Part shown: piece by piece, positions 34,520 to 46,017 of the stretch
Numbering within the stretch: position 1 is the first letter of the stretch
Layout: the number at the start of each line of letters is the position of its first letter
DNA from: Hofstenia miamia
Taxonomy: Eukaryota > Xenacoelomorpha > Acoela > Hofsteniidae
Reading direction: 5' to 3'
Assembly: GCA_900660155.1 (NCBI GenBank)
Contig: CABFPE010000279.1
Span: 696,062 to 760,061, forward strand
Length of the DNA stretch: 64,000 nt
Program-made: the position numbers and the translations under genes
Notes under the pieces: generated by a model
What the model was told of the DNA's origin: nothing
The model's input: only the letters and a program-made list of their open reading frames with translations
Databases searched by the model: none

Positions 34520-34865
34520 AAAAATGTGGGTTGCAAGCAGGGCTGGTACGATTTTTGCAAGATTACGTAGAGTCGATAAACAGACCAATTTTTTTTCTCT
34601 TTCCATTTAAATGCTTAGATTTCCACAAAAAGAAATTAATTTGAAATAAAATATCTTTCAACAGGAATAGCTTTGTAAGATATCACACTTGGAAAAACAA
34701 TATCTTCCCACTTTTAAAAATTTTCTAATGACGCCCTTAGGATAAGCAATTGTTTTCAACTGAAGGGTTGTAAAAATCCGACAGCTATCAGCAATTTTAA
34801 ATTTACGGTTCTTACACTTTGGTGTTTGAAATATGTAAGATTTAAAATTTACGTGGGAAAATATT
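34520..34865 (+). repeat. Dispersed repeat copy, downstream of the LINE
   Basis: Contains TTGCAAGCAGGGCTGGTACG and, about 270 bp on, GCAATTTTAAATTTACGG. It is the direct-orientation partner of 29190-29365. Spacing between the two blocks is larger here than in the other copy. Confidence 0.55.
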
Positions 34866-35891
34866 CATCAACCTGGTAAGTAACGAAATGTTGTAAATAA
34901 CATATACGTTTTCTTAGTTAATTTATTTTGTGTACGTGTTATTTTCCACATGCCGTTTAGAGTACTATATTTTTCTATGTACAGAAAATTATATCATTAA
35001 TGAAGCAGAAATAGTATTAGCTAAAATACTCAGAAAATTTGAAAAAGATTTACTAAAAATTTATAACTGAACTAGTCCCAATGTTAATTGAAAAAATATG
35101 GAATACAATTAAGAAATGCAGTTTACGAAACCAACATAGCAGCGAATTTAAAGATATAATTACAAACTATAGAATAGTACAATCCTATTAACAACCAATA
35201 AACGAGTGGAAAGTTTTATGTGCTACATGCATTAGAATAAAAGCTAAGAGCAATTTTGGCCAAAAGAAATCATCCAAACCCTTGTAAACATAGACTGCTA
35301 AGTAAACGGGAAAGAAATTTAAGGGAAGTAAAGAGCTTTAACTTACATGCATTTACATCAAGTAATTATTTTCTTTAAAATCATTTTCATATGTAGTGAA
35401 TTTTAATGTATTCACATTTAACCTTCTAACCTATTAAGGACATTCTCTATTTTCAAGCACGATTGTGAACAGCTAAGCTAATTTTCATTGCATTTACTCT
35501 AAATTCAACCCTGAAATTCTTATTTTATCTACTAATATAGTGTAATTGAGGAATGCATTTTTGCACTATATCAATACTAGCATTTAGTCTTTCGATCTGA
35601 ACTTAATGCTTTGTTCATGCATATTGTGTTCCTCAAAGTGGGAAAATCTTTTTATCATTCAAGACATCATTTCAAAAGTACGCTAATATTTTTGTGAAAA
35701 TATTTTCTTATCTGAAACAAACACTTTATATATCAATCTTAGGTGAAAATTTTATATCATGTTTGTCAGAAAGAGTGCTTATCAGAGATTCACCTGTTGT
35801 GTGTTTTTACAATGAGAACAATACGATTAAATATTTACAGTTAAGCACATATAATTGTGGCTTTAGGTGACGATGAATTGTGCATCAAGCA
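34866..35891. promoter_or_regulatory. Upstream region of the 7TM gene; no defined promoter
   Basis: AT-rich with no gene. It precedes the first coding exon at 35892 and presumably contains its promoter and 5' UTR. No TATA box or initiator can be singled out against this background. Confidence 0.25.
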
Positions 35892-35996
35892 ATGCATTCA
35901 CCTAACCGCACAGTAATGTGGTGGGAACAACTGATTCTTGCAGTAAAATTAGGAATTGGTTTAGCAAGCTTTGCAATGTGTATATCAATGTTAATC
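35892..35996 (+). CDS. 7TM receptor-like protein, exon 1 (start, TM1)
   Basis: ATG at 35892 opens 35 codons: MHSPNRTVMWWEQLILAVKL then a hydrophobic run ending MCISMLI, closed by a consensus donor GTAAGT in phase 0. The N-terminus has an NRT glycosylation sequon and no signal peptide, and the first helix starts at about residue 13, as in many seven-helix receptors. Exon 1 is joined to exon 2 in the middle of TM1. The start was chosen because it is the only in-frame ATG ahead of TM1. The protein's likely place is the plasma membrane, with the N-terminus outside. Confidence 0.72.
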
Positions 35997-38780
35997 GTAA
36001 GTAATATTTTTGATTATATATATATATAAAATGTATGCTACATATTTTTTACATATTGCATTTCCACTTTAGGGTGTATTTCGTATATAAAGTAGGATCG
36101 AGTCGGGTTCGGGTGCAAAGCTTAGATTGTTTGATCGAAAAGTTTTGATGTTGTCACTACTTGATTTGAGAAATCCAATACGTCATCTAATACCAATGAA
36201 TGTCAATGTTTAACCTAATGCTAATCATAATTTCATTGGAGAGAAATCCAAGACGTTAAATATTGCGAATCGACATCTATTTTTCGGGTAGGGGTTTATG
36301 GTCCATGCTAAACTCATATAGTCACACTCTAGTCAATGTCAACTAGAATAGCACAATTTAATTAGTCTGATATCGTAAAAAATGTTAGCTAACAAATATT
36401 TCAGAAACAACAAATTTCATTTTAGGAATCTTATTGAGCCAACTTTTAAAATATCATTCTTCAATTATTCGCATTCTCAGCAATGTATAGGCTATTAAGA
36501 GATCTTATAAACTGTTTACATAATGTTATTTCATGTTTTTTATAGTTAGATCTAATATGTAGTTTTTATAGTTATATTCTGTTGGGTAGAAGTCCTAAAT
36601 CTAGATATTTTTTATACATAAAGATGGTTTGGGGGTATTCCTGATGTGCAAAACAACTTTTTTATAACATTCTTTACTTACTTCGTATTACTGGTGAAAA
36701 ATGAAAATATAGTAAAATAAGAACAGACAACAGTTTGGTACGTCGACCAATAACATAACAATTGACCATACTTCTTACAATGCAGGCAAATAGCAAATTT
36801 TAAAAAATAAGATTGATAAAATAAATATATAATTCTAGATGTAAGCACTAAACATAATCAGTTCAGGGTTAGCGGAATTGTTTTATTTAGAGACACTTCG
36901 GGTATGGATCAAGGGCGGATACAAAAAAAGTTTGAGGGGGCCAATGTAGAATAGAATGCTAAATGCATAATTGGGTACTAGGGAGAGCATAAAATTATTG
37001 AATTTTCAATTTTTAAAATTCATTCTCATGTACGATCTTTATCACCATCTATGAACTCCAAAAATGGAAACATAGAATTTGTGCAATTTTTCAAGACTCA
37101 GGATATTAATTTCAAATTACCCTTTAATCATAGTATGTTGTGTTTTTGGAAGATTTTTGCATTGTGCACTACAAAATAGATCAATCGTATAGGATTAAAT
37201 AAATTACAAAATTTCACCTAATGGTATGAATGTGTCCTTAGTCTCAATTTCAATCAATATTGTTAAATATGTTGATAAAATTCAAGAAAATCAACCAATT
37301 CAAAAATGTAAAGCTCTTGCTAAAATCAATAAATTCTAAAATATAAAAATTGTGCTGAGTTTTGATATGACACCTCGTGTAAGCGAGTACGTTAGTTACT
37401 TTAAAAGTACAGTAGCGATGAAAAGTTTTCGGGCACCTAACTGAACAAATTCTTTTACAGTGATGAACACTATAGCTTTGATTTTATGTTACGCATTAAA
37501 ACGCATCTTTAAAGTCTTGCAAGCCCGTTAATTTCTTTAAATGTGCTTTACAGACGTTCGTTCTAAAATAATAACGCAATGTTTTAAAATATGAAATCAC
37601 GATTTTCTAATGAGCAACTTATAAGATAACATGACATTATTGTAAAAATATTATCATTTTTTTTAATTTAATGCAATGTAATTATTTAATTTTAAACATT
37701 TTCATAATAAAATTCAAATTAGTTTCCATTTTGCGATGTTCAAAATAATTGCTTGCTAAACATAAACACTGCTGTTAAGTTTTTGCAAGTGCGTATAGTT
37801 CTTACAAAGTGCGTGTAAATTTGGGGTTTCAAGTTATTCACGCACTAGTTAACGTGGGCCACAAATTAGTTTTTGGATTTTTGGAGAACGTGTATGGTGT
37901 TGAATTTGAATACAAGGAGAAAATTTTATTCAATTATTCCTCATGCTATCCCTAGTGTCTGACATTGTTCTTTTGGGCATAAACTTATCTTTATTTATGT
38001 GCCATAGGGTAGCCGTAGCTATGCTCATCAATTTCATTAATATTTTTAAAAGTAAAATAATTTAAAATTATATGCTAAAATTATAATGCCCCACAGAAAG
38101 GAAGGGAATCTTAATTTTAAGAGTTAATAAAATTTCAAAAGTAAATATATACATGTCTATAAATTATATTTTAAGAAAATTAAATAATATTTAACAAAAA
38201 ACGTAATATTAATATTTTTATTGAAATGTAATATCATGATCTTTAAAACACATTAGTGTAAAATTTCAATGAAATACATTTTAGAAATACCAAATCTTTC
38301 AAGAAATCTTAAAAACTGTTTCTATTCACTATTAACGAATTTTTTTATTTTAGAGGGTTCCCGGGCTCCCTCGGCCCCCTCTATATCCGCCCTTGGTAGG
38401 GATATATTTTAATGATAATAAGTTCACTTAATTATATTTAGTAACACTCAGTTTCTTTTTTCGGATTGATTAGGTTTTCAAGAACTGGCTTATCATTGTC
38501 TTCTTTCAATTAGTAAGTAAGATCCTAGCATTAAAAGTTACTCTGCGAAAATAGTGAAATTTATTCGGTATGCAGTGTAGATATAACCTACATGAATGTC
38601 AATACTAATTTTGTCCAATCATTTAAAAAATGCAAGACCTGATACCTTTTTCGGTAAATCGTAAATTTGTGTTGACGCAGACAATACATTTTTCATTATA
38701 ATTTATGGTAAGCATAGTTCTCTGGTTAAGATAAAATGAAACTATTAATACGTTAAGTAAGTTATGTTAACGTTATTTAG
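35997..38780 (+). other. Intron 1 of the 7TM gene
   Basis: Begins GTAAGT and ends ATTTAG. It holds a hAT deletion derivative (36910-38395) and a short TA tract at about 36017. Otherwise AT-rich with nothing recognisable. Confidence 0.65.
36910..38395. mobile_element. Non-autonomous hAT-type element, 1.5 kb, inside intron 1
   Basis: The left end CAAGGGCGGATAC, soon followed by GAGGGGGCC, pairs with a right end whose complement is CAAGGGCGGATATAGAGGGG. Both are of the GGCGGATCC-type ends common among hAT elements. The 8-bp target duplications GTATGGAT (36902-36909) and GTAGGGAT (38396-38403) match 7 of 8. The interior is AT-rich with no transposase reading frame. Orientation relative to the host gene is undefined. 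Confidence 0.82.
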
Positions 38781-39043
38781 GCCTACGTCATTACGCTATG
38801 TCTTGATTTTGCGAATGGTCGCTTTAAGAGGTTTCGACATCTTCGAGTTACCTATGTTCTTTTGATGTCACTCTATGTGCTAGGATGTTTTACTTCAAGC
38901 ATATTTGTTCTTCAAATATATTTTGGGAATAAGGCGTTTGATGTTTTCGAAAATAGCTTGAGTTTAATAAATCTTAGTCAAACTTTGTTTGTATTGTGGG
39001 CTGCATCTGAATGCAAAAAATCATTTCGTCATCAGAGTCAACA
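38781..39043 (+). CDS. 7TM receptor-like protein, exon 2 (end of TM1, TM2, TM3)
   Basis: The acceptor CGTTATTTAG precedes 87 codons plus two bases, with donor GTAAGA. It completes TM1 (AYVITLCL), then a basic loop GRFKRFRHLR, TM2 (TYVLLMSLYVLGCFTSSIFV), a short outer loop, TM3 (SLSLINLSQTLFVLWA) and a second basic loop ECKKSFRHQSQ. The two basic loops fall on the cytoplasmic side predicted from an outside N-terminus. The end of TM3 lacks a DRY motif (ECKKS instead), so this is not an ordinary rhodopsin-class receptor. Confidence 0.78.
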
Positions 39044-40467
39044 GTAAGAGTTATTTTCAAATCTGTTTGAATTTTTTACAAATATGCATATGCAGTATTC
39101 TTAGAATTTTCATATGGAATGTTTACGGCTAATATTGAACTAATAAACCAACCCTATTTTCACTTGAAAGTTTTGTTAAATCCAAGTAAAATTCGCTGCC
39201 AAAACTACCGGCAGTTGAATGTTTTTGAGGAAGAATCAATGTGATATGATATTTACGTAGTGGCTACAATCTGAAATAGTTGGCTGATTCAAATTTCGTT
39301 TTGAATGAGTGATTTCAATTTTGATTTCCTAAAAAATTCCGCATGTAGAATTTTGAGGCTAGTGAAAAGTGACCTAGATTAGCATTCTTGAAGAATATTC
39401 GTTATAGATACTTAGAAATTAAGTCGTGCTTTAGGAAATATTTAATCTATTTAACAATGTCAATAGACGGCAACTGCCAAAAGTTTGCAAGTAGCGACCG
39501 GATGCCCCAAAGTTTTGTTACCACAGAAGCATTACTTTTAAGCCATTTCTGAAACAAAGTCGATTAGAAAAGAACGAAACTCTTGAAAGTTTATTTTCAT
39601 AGTAAAAATGTCACTGCATTGAAGTAAATCACAAAACAATTTTTGAAATCAAAACTATAGTAAGCCATCAGAAAAATTGCTAAATGTACTATGCTCATTA
39701 CACTAATTTGAACTTGGAGTCAGCATACACACCAAAAGAGTAATTTTTCTAACTCAACATTTGTATTTAAGGGTCACATTGCGGCTAGAGTTCAGTTTTC
39801 GAAACTTTAATTTTTTGAAGTTCTGCTATTCAAATGATCAAATTAAACTACAAATTTAGTGACATTGTCAACAGAATTTCTTCATTAACTTATTTTATAA
39901 AACTATGTCATGAATTGACAGTCAATTTATTTTCGATCATTTGGATTTATTGCATTTTCCAATTCACAAAGCTGAAATGGCATTTCATTCCTTACAGAGG
40001 CTAAGGAACAGGGTGGCTGGGGTGGCCCGAGCCTCAGGTGGCATCAAATCTTTTAATTTTTTAAGAGATTTAAGCTTTGTATAGGAAGGTCCTTTCCAAT
40101 AATATTGTTCCTTAAATCCTAATTCTTAAGCAAAAACTCCAAATCCTTGAATTTTTCTAAATAACCACTGTGCATTTCCATTTATTAACACCCGCAATGA
40201 AAATTTCAAGTTATGAATGATTAGTAAAATATTATGATTTTTATGATTTTTACTCAAACGTTAACTTTACCAGTTTAGCAGCATTAAGAAATTCAACTCA
40301 ATAAGGCCTTTTGCAACTATCATTGGCCCCTGAGTTATGTATATTTTGAAAATATCAACTCTGTTCAAATATTTACCACCTAATTTCTATAATTTTAATC
40401 CCTGTTTAATGAGAGCTCTATAGATGTATAGTAATAGTTCTTTTTAACTTTAATAGTAGATATTTAG
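39044..40467 (+). other. Intron 2 of the 7TM gene
   Basis: Starts GTAAGA and ends TTTAG. AT-rich. A GC-richer scrap at 40005-40050 (GGGTGGCTGGGGTGGCCC) resembles a transposon end. An open stretch at 39458-39550 lacks a donor and is not called. Confidence 0.6.
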
Positions 40468-40582
40468 ATTACACAAATGCTCAAGTGGAAGCTTGTGCAT
40501 TCTAATCATCATCACAGTTCTGGCCATTCCGCTACTTAGGCTTCCTAAATTTCGCAATCAATATTTCTTTGTATTTTTTGAG
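40468..40582 (+). CDS. 7TM receptor-like protein, exon 3 (TM4)
   Basis: The acceptor GATATTTAG is followed by one base that completes the codon left by exon 2 (CA plus A gives Gln). Then come 38 codons: LHKCSSGSLC, a hydrophobic helix ILIIITVLAIPLLRL (TM4) and PKFRNQYFFVFFE, closed by donor GTAATT in phase 0. The phase match with both neighbours is the main evidence, because the exon is short. Confidence 0.72.
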
Positions 40583-40968
40583 GTAATTATTTCTTATATA
40601 TCGTGGAACTTAACATTCTGATTATATTGAAGGGGGTTATAGTTAAAAACATCAATTTTTTTACTTGATTTGAGTTTTGGTCCATAAAATAATCGAAAAA
40701 TTTAGGTCCTGTTTTGGTTTTAATATTAGGTCTAACGAACGTCCATTTGTGACTTGAGTTAGGGCTTAGGTCTATAAAATGATTAAAAAATAGGGCCTTT
40801 GGTTGGGGCTTAGGTAACGACAATTTGCGACTTAGTATTTTTTATTATGTCAAATAATTTGGGGACATAATATGGGGCAAAAGTACATTGGTAAAAATTT
40901 CAAAGGGGCGAAAGAATATGAAAGCTGAAATGGTTTGGAGCAAAAACCCAGTAAATCATCTCGCTTAG

Positions 40969-41140
40969 GTATCTTCCCAATTTTTTGTGATAGTGACTCT
41001 TTGGTTGGCTGGTTACTACATACATTTTTGTATGTCGAAGGTTAGCCAAATCTCACTGAATGTGTTCTTCAAACCAAACTCGTCTAACTGGGGAACAGAG
41101 TTATTTGTTGCAGCAGATAGATATCCTATGCAAACGAATG
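40969..41140 (+). CDS. 7TM receptor-like protein, exon 4 (TM5, start of third inner loop)
   Basis: The acceptor CTCGCTTAG begins phase 0, matching exon 3. It has 57 codons and one leftover base, with donor GTTAGT. It encodes TM5 (SSQFFVIVTLWLAGYYIHFC) and then a polar stretch NSSNWGTELFVAADRYPMQT that belongs to a long third inner loop. Intron 3 is only 386 bp, the shortest in the gene. Confidence 0.75.
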
Positions 41141-41439
41141 GTTAGTTTTAAGGTCTACACTTATTTAATGAGATGTACTATTTGAGGTTATTTTACTATA
41201 ATTGTTATCTAAGATCGAAGTAAGTGTAGTCGACTTTCTTCGAAACTATTTGAAATCATTGCAATGTGATTTTTTGCAGCGCCAAAAAATTTTATCAAAG
41301 GTACCAATTGAGTTCCAAATGTGAAAAAAGGTACCAAATGCATGCATAGTAATTGCGGTGAAAGTTCATGATCATTTGTAAATGATCAATGCGTTTATAC
41401 TGCAATTTTAATCTTGTTATAAGCATTTTCACGAAATTT

Positions 41440-41476
41440 ATATATATATATACACATGTGTCTATATATGTATGTA

Positions 41477-41540
<64 letters not shown>
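41440..41540. repeat. (TA)n-rich tract
   Basis: Interrupted TA repeats directly abut the 3' end of the antisense Penelope fragment. Confidence 0.9.
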
Positions 41541-41543
<3 letters not shown>

Positions 41544-42060
41544 TAAACTAACATGCTCAATTTAATATTTCCAATCGGTTTCGATTTATAAATCATCGTC
41601 AGTGTACAAAGGCGTGGGATTTCATTTACAATTACTACATTAAATGTTGAAATACGCGTACACTCAAAATATGTTCAGTAAATTGATCGTACTTTGTTGC
41701 ATTTTTTATGAATAGGGCTTCAGTTAATTTGGTGTTTTTTGTTCTTAGTAATATTTCAAAATTTGCTTTGTTTCCTTGGTGTTCATCCAAATATATTTCA
41801 CTTCTTAAATGCCCTCTAAGATGTTCTTTGATCCTAGTTTCAAAATATCGCTTGGTTTCTCCGATGTAAAAATGGTTACATTTTTCACATTGATATTTAT
41901 ACACAATGGAAGAAACCAACATTTTGTTTATTGGATCTTTGTTTCTAAAAAATTCTGATGTTTTCTTTGATGTTAGTATCGGTACGATCTTGGTTACTTT
42001 AAGTTTCTTGTTTATGTTCTTTATTCAAATTTAAGAGATCGTAGTTTGACATTTAGAAAT
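41541..42060 (-). mobile_element. Penelope-like element fragment (GIY-YIG endonuclease end)
   Basis: The minus strand encodes a GIY-YIG nuclease: YKYQCEKCNHFYIGETKRYF, then RIKEHLRGH, after a linker containing RNKDPINKM. The CxxC-xxx-YIGxTxR-xxxRxxEH layout is the hallmark of the Penelope C-terminal endonuclease. No reverse transcriptase is left, so the copy is truncated at its 5' side. Downstream of the reading frame lies a hammerhead-like motif and then the TA tract, both as expected for Penelope ends. Confidence 0.8.
41577..41602 (-). ncRNA. Hammerhead-ribozyme-like motif at the Penelope 3' end
   Basis: On the minus strand, CTGACGA (core CUGANGA) is followed by a perfect stem GATTTATAAATC and then GAAAC (core GAAA). 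Penelope elements are known to carry minimal type I hammerhead ribozymes near their ends. The expected small stem III is imperfect here (ACC...GGA), so this may be a decayed ribozyme. Confidence 0.4.
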
Positions 42061-42566
42061 ATTTGGTATCTATTAAATCGATTTTATGAAAACGGTTAAT
42101 GACAAAATATTAAATTATACCTATAAATTAAATGTTATTGCATATAGGTTACACATCATACGATTAGAGATGAGTACGCCTGACTTGAATCACTATCAAG
42201 ACTGACCTGATTTAAACTTGTTTAATTCTGATGCCCGCAGAGGAAGGGATGTTAAAGCAACATCCTTCTGTTCTCAATTTATATTTCCCCTTTCGTTTCC
42301 AATGTATTTGAATGCAACATCAGTTCACGTATTAACATTTTAAAAGAACAGAAATTTATTCAAATATATTTATTAAATTCTACGTAGTTATGCAACATAA
42401 TTCATTGGGAAAATCAACTTCAGTAAAGCCAATTTTTGTTGATCTCTAGGATTTTTGAAATTAGATATTTCTGATCCTTAATGGTAAAGTCATAAGCCCT
42501 ACTAAGTCCATTTGTAAGGTACTTTATCAGTAAGAACAATGATGAGAAATTATATTACGAAGTGAT

Positions 42567-42645
42567 TACATAAGGCCCTTATTCACCATTCCTGCATGTT
42601 TTAATTTTAAAAAAGGAAGGGTATGCAAGGGGTAATGAGCCTTTT
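42567..42645. repeat. Small fold-back element
   Basis: TAAGGCCCTTATTCACC on the left and the complement of GGGGTAATGAGCCTTTT on the right form an imperfect inverted repeat about 75 bp apart. A left-arm-like word also occurs near 1812. No clear target duplication. Confidence 0.3.
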
Positions 42646-43231
42646 CATAATGTTGATGGGGCAACGTCTTTGAACTCAACAATTGAGTTAGGATTTGATA
42701 GGGTTACACAAGGCCTACTTGTATTAGGTTTTGGTTTACATCAGTAGTAAAAAAGCTGAGTTATCAATAATGCGGCGATGTTTTCCAGAAACTTTAAAAT
42801 CTTGCAGAGATGTATCCTTAGAATTCCTAAAACTAACTTTGTATTTAATTTGTGGAATATTTTACTGAATGTTTTTTTAACCTCAAAAATCAATTTTGGA
42901 AACCTAAGGGGGATGGCGCATGAATACGCCAGTCTATTCTTGTAATTTTTTTGCTAACTTTCATATAGGCTGTGATTCTTTAAGCATTTTCAGTTACTTC
43001 AAACCAAAATTTCACCTATGTACTCTTTTAAGAAGGGCGTTTCGATGTATAAACTGAGCAATTCTTCTTTTCTAAAAGATCTTTGGAAAGATGAAGCATA
43101 TGCAAAATATACCTTAGCCAGATTTTTTGCCCTAAAATACAAAAAATTTAATTTTTTTCACTTATTTTATTTAATATCGTTCTTGCAATAAACATCTCAC
43201 AATGTATTGTGACTGAAGATGTATTTTAAAA

Positions 43232-43275
43232 CGACATCAGTGGCGGATACAGAAGGGTTGGCAGCTGCACTAAAT
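43232..43275. repeat. Solitary hAT-like terminus
   Basis: CAGTGGCGGATACAGAAGGG resembles the GGCGGAT ends of the element at 36910, but no partner end was found downstream. Confidence 0.3.
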
Positions 43276-43734
43276 CTCTATCTTTAAAATAAAATAGCGT
43301 ATAATAATCAAGTTTTTGACTAATATTACAACATAACCCTTTTTATTCGTGGTAGACCTTTAAATTTTTTAACGGTGAGCACTGCCTATAATTAATTTCT
43401 ATTATTTAATGCATAAAATAGTAGTGTACACTTAATAATTAATTGTTGCGAAGACAAATGAACATGATTTTATCAGAAATATTTTGAGAAATCGAAAATC
43501 TGGTTACACCTGGCTTACTGATCCACATCGATCATGAATCATGATGTAAAGGCTGTAGCAAATTGATTTCTTATTGGTCGAACACGTAGTTGTCCAGTAG
43601 CAAATATTTACTAATTTCTTCTCATTAATTTAAATGCTATTGTAAATATTAAGAGGCGATGAATCAAAATGTAGTTCTCAAAAGAAAACAAAACACAACC
43701 AATAGCGTTTTCTAAATCTCTAATTTCTTTCAAA

Positions 43735-43826
43735 ATAACCAGGGGCATGGGCTTTAGAATTTTCTAAATTCAAAATAGAATTGCATGTGCCCCCATGCCC
43801 TCCTGTAGTTATACCACTGGTGTTAT
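43735..43826. repeat. Short inverted-repeat element
   Basis: AACCAGGGGCATGGGC faces the complement of GTGCCCCCATGCCCTCCTG about 50 bp away, ending CCACTG. This is a compact palindromic MITE-like element, perhaps missing its first bases on the left. A related GC-rich scrap lies at 12510-12560. Confidence 0.4.
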
Positions 43827-44225
43827 TTCTTTAAGATTTAACAGTTTACAACGCTTGAGCTCTCAATTCTTTAACAGTTTTGAAAGATTTAAAAGACATT
43901 TGATGATATTGATTAACTTTTCATGAAGAACATACAAATGCTATATTTAGAAGTTTCAACATACTTTAAACACGAATATATATAATAGGACTTCGTAATA
44001 GACAATAATTATAATTTTGGAGCTTTTCACTGTTAATACAATGTATAATGATAGAAGCTTTTTCAGTGACTATTCTGACCATGGCACAGTTCACTCCAAA
44101 TTGTATCTATTGATGCTCTAAAATTAGTAAAACATTGAGGCATTTTGGAAGAAAATGTTCGAAAATTACACTGTAGTCGGATATTATATAGCATTTTGAA
44201 ATGGAAATATCTTTTCTTGCGCTGT

Positions 44226-44522
44226 ACTTATATATATATATACATACATATATATACATATATATATACATATATATATATATATAAATATATACATATA
44301 TACATATATATATACATATATATGCATATATATATACATATATATGCATATATACATACATATATATACATATATACATACATATATATACATATATACA
44401 TACATATATATACATATATACATATATATACATATATATACATATATACACATATATACAGATATATATACATAGATATATATACGTATATATATATATA
44501 TATAAATATATATACATACATA
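44226..44522. repeat. Long TA/CA-type microsatellite
   Basis: About 300 bp of TATATACA-type repeat. It produces long tyrosine- and isoleucine-rich open frames on both strands that are not genes. Confidence 0.97.
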
Positions 44523-45083
44523 CATTTTTATTTAGACGCTATGAAATGGATACACCGTTTTCGTTTATTTAAAACATCAGTACACATATGCGATAAAATC
44601 TAAACATGTTTACAGTAGACTACACTTTATATCCTGAATTAAATATTGCATGCTCTTAAAATAAGTTCAATAACATCGGGTTTAGCTGTTTATTTAATAA
44701 TTGATCTTTGTTTATTGCCTAATTATTAGTGTTTTTCCTATTTAATGGTGTTTTGAACCTTGTCGTATGATTTTTCGCAATCATCACGTTTTTATGTATA
44801 AACTAGAGAGGAAACTATTTTTTTGGGATTTGATGTTTATTTAGAAACATCTTTCGTTTTGTATGTCAATATTGGAATGATCCTTGTCCTTTTTAATTTT
44901 GTATTCATTATTTTATTTTTTCTTTATAGTTACTGGGTTTTATATATAGGGAAGCTTTAAATATACTTGGTTTTTAAATGCTTATTCTTTTGGAAATGTG
45001 CATAGTGGTGTCATTTGAAAACAATGCAATAGAATATTTCTTGATCAATTTGTGAGGATAACCGTTACTCTCTAAAATGTTAA

Positions 45084-45086
<3 letters not shown>

Positions 45087-45118
<32 letters not shown>
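45087..45118. repeat. (TA)n microsatellite
   Basis: Uninterrupted TA run within intron 4 of the 7TM gene. Confidence 0.95.
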
Positions 45119-45120
<2 letters not shown>

Positions 45121-46017
45121 TAGAGAACAAAATTATCTGAACGATTGTTATAATGGAAGAAAATCCTTCATTGCTTTATGGCTTTATAAATAGCATGCAT
45201 CTATTTGATATAGGGAAGGGTTAATGAGACAAAGCTAGCGTGGAAATGTTGCTATGCAACTATGAATTGGGTGTGACTTTACAACAGTTAGATAAATTTT
45301 AAAATGTTAATGCAACGATTAAAAACAAATTTACTGATAAGTAATCATTAAATTGTACATTGCGCTCTTCTTAATCAGTGCACATTTGGGGAAATACTTT
45401 GACATAAGCCTATTAAATTTTTTCATGCATCCACAAGACTATAGTAGATTTTCACTCTTTTGTAGAAATCACTATGCTGGAGAATTCTAAAAATAATTGA
45501 AAAGTATTATTCTTGGTACCATCTTAGAACTATTCGATTTTATCATTATCTGAAGCATAAGGAGTGAAAACAAGCAACACTGTCACTTTTACAATGAGTA
45601 TTCAACATTATTTTATGGGACAAATTAGGATTTTTGCGTTTTACGGTCTTTGCGCATAGACTGCATTAGGATCTCTTGAAGGATTAATCTGACGTAGTTT
45701 TCTATTGTCATTTATCCAAGGCATGTGTACATTACATACTTGTAGCTCAATGGCTGTGGTTGTTGATTAAAAATTAAATAATATAATTTCAAAATTATGC
45801 TAATTTTTACTTGTCTACATTAATTTGTAGACACTGTTTCCCATTGCAAGCAACTGACTTACTTCTTCTACTCTGAGCAGAATTCAATTTATTTTTAGAG
45901 CATTTTATTCTTTATGCCTTTATGGTGACGAATACTGAGGATACATTCATGTGATAAGATTTTTTTAATCTAAATTTTCAAATTTGTAATTTGTTAATTA
46001 ATAGCATTAATGTTTAG

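Larger units (their letters stand above)
41141..46017 (+). other. Intron 4 of the 7TM gene (4.9 kb)
   Basis: Starts GTTAGT and ends TTTAG. It contains TA tracts, an antisense Penelope fragment (41540-42060), small inverted-repeat elements at 42567 and 43735, a hAT-like single end near 43237, and a long TA/CA microsatellite at 44226-44522. Confidence 0.6.

Noticed and set aside
39458-39550. Possible extra exon (MSIDGNCQKFASSDRMPQSF) in intron 2 of the 7TM gene
   Set aside because: It has no usable donor, and exons 2 and 3 already join in phase without it.
44107-44603. Long open frames rich in Tyr and Ile on both strands
   Set aside because: They are translations of a TA/CA microsatellite and occur in several frames of both strands at once.
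45838-45950. Possible extra exon before the last 7TM exon
   Set aside because: Stops in the needed phase and no donor. Exon 4 joins exon 5 directly in phase.
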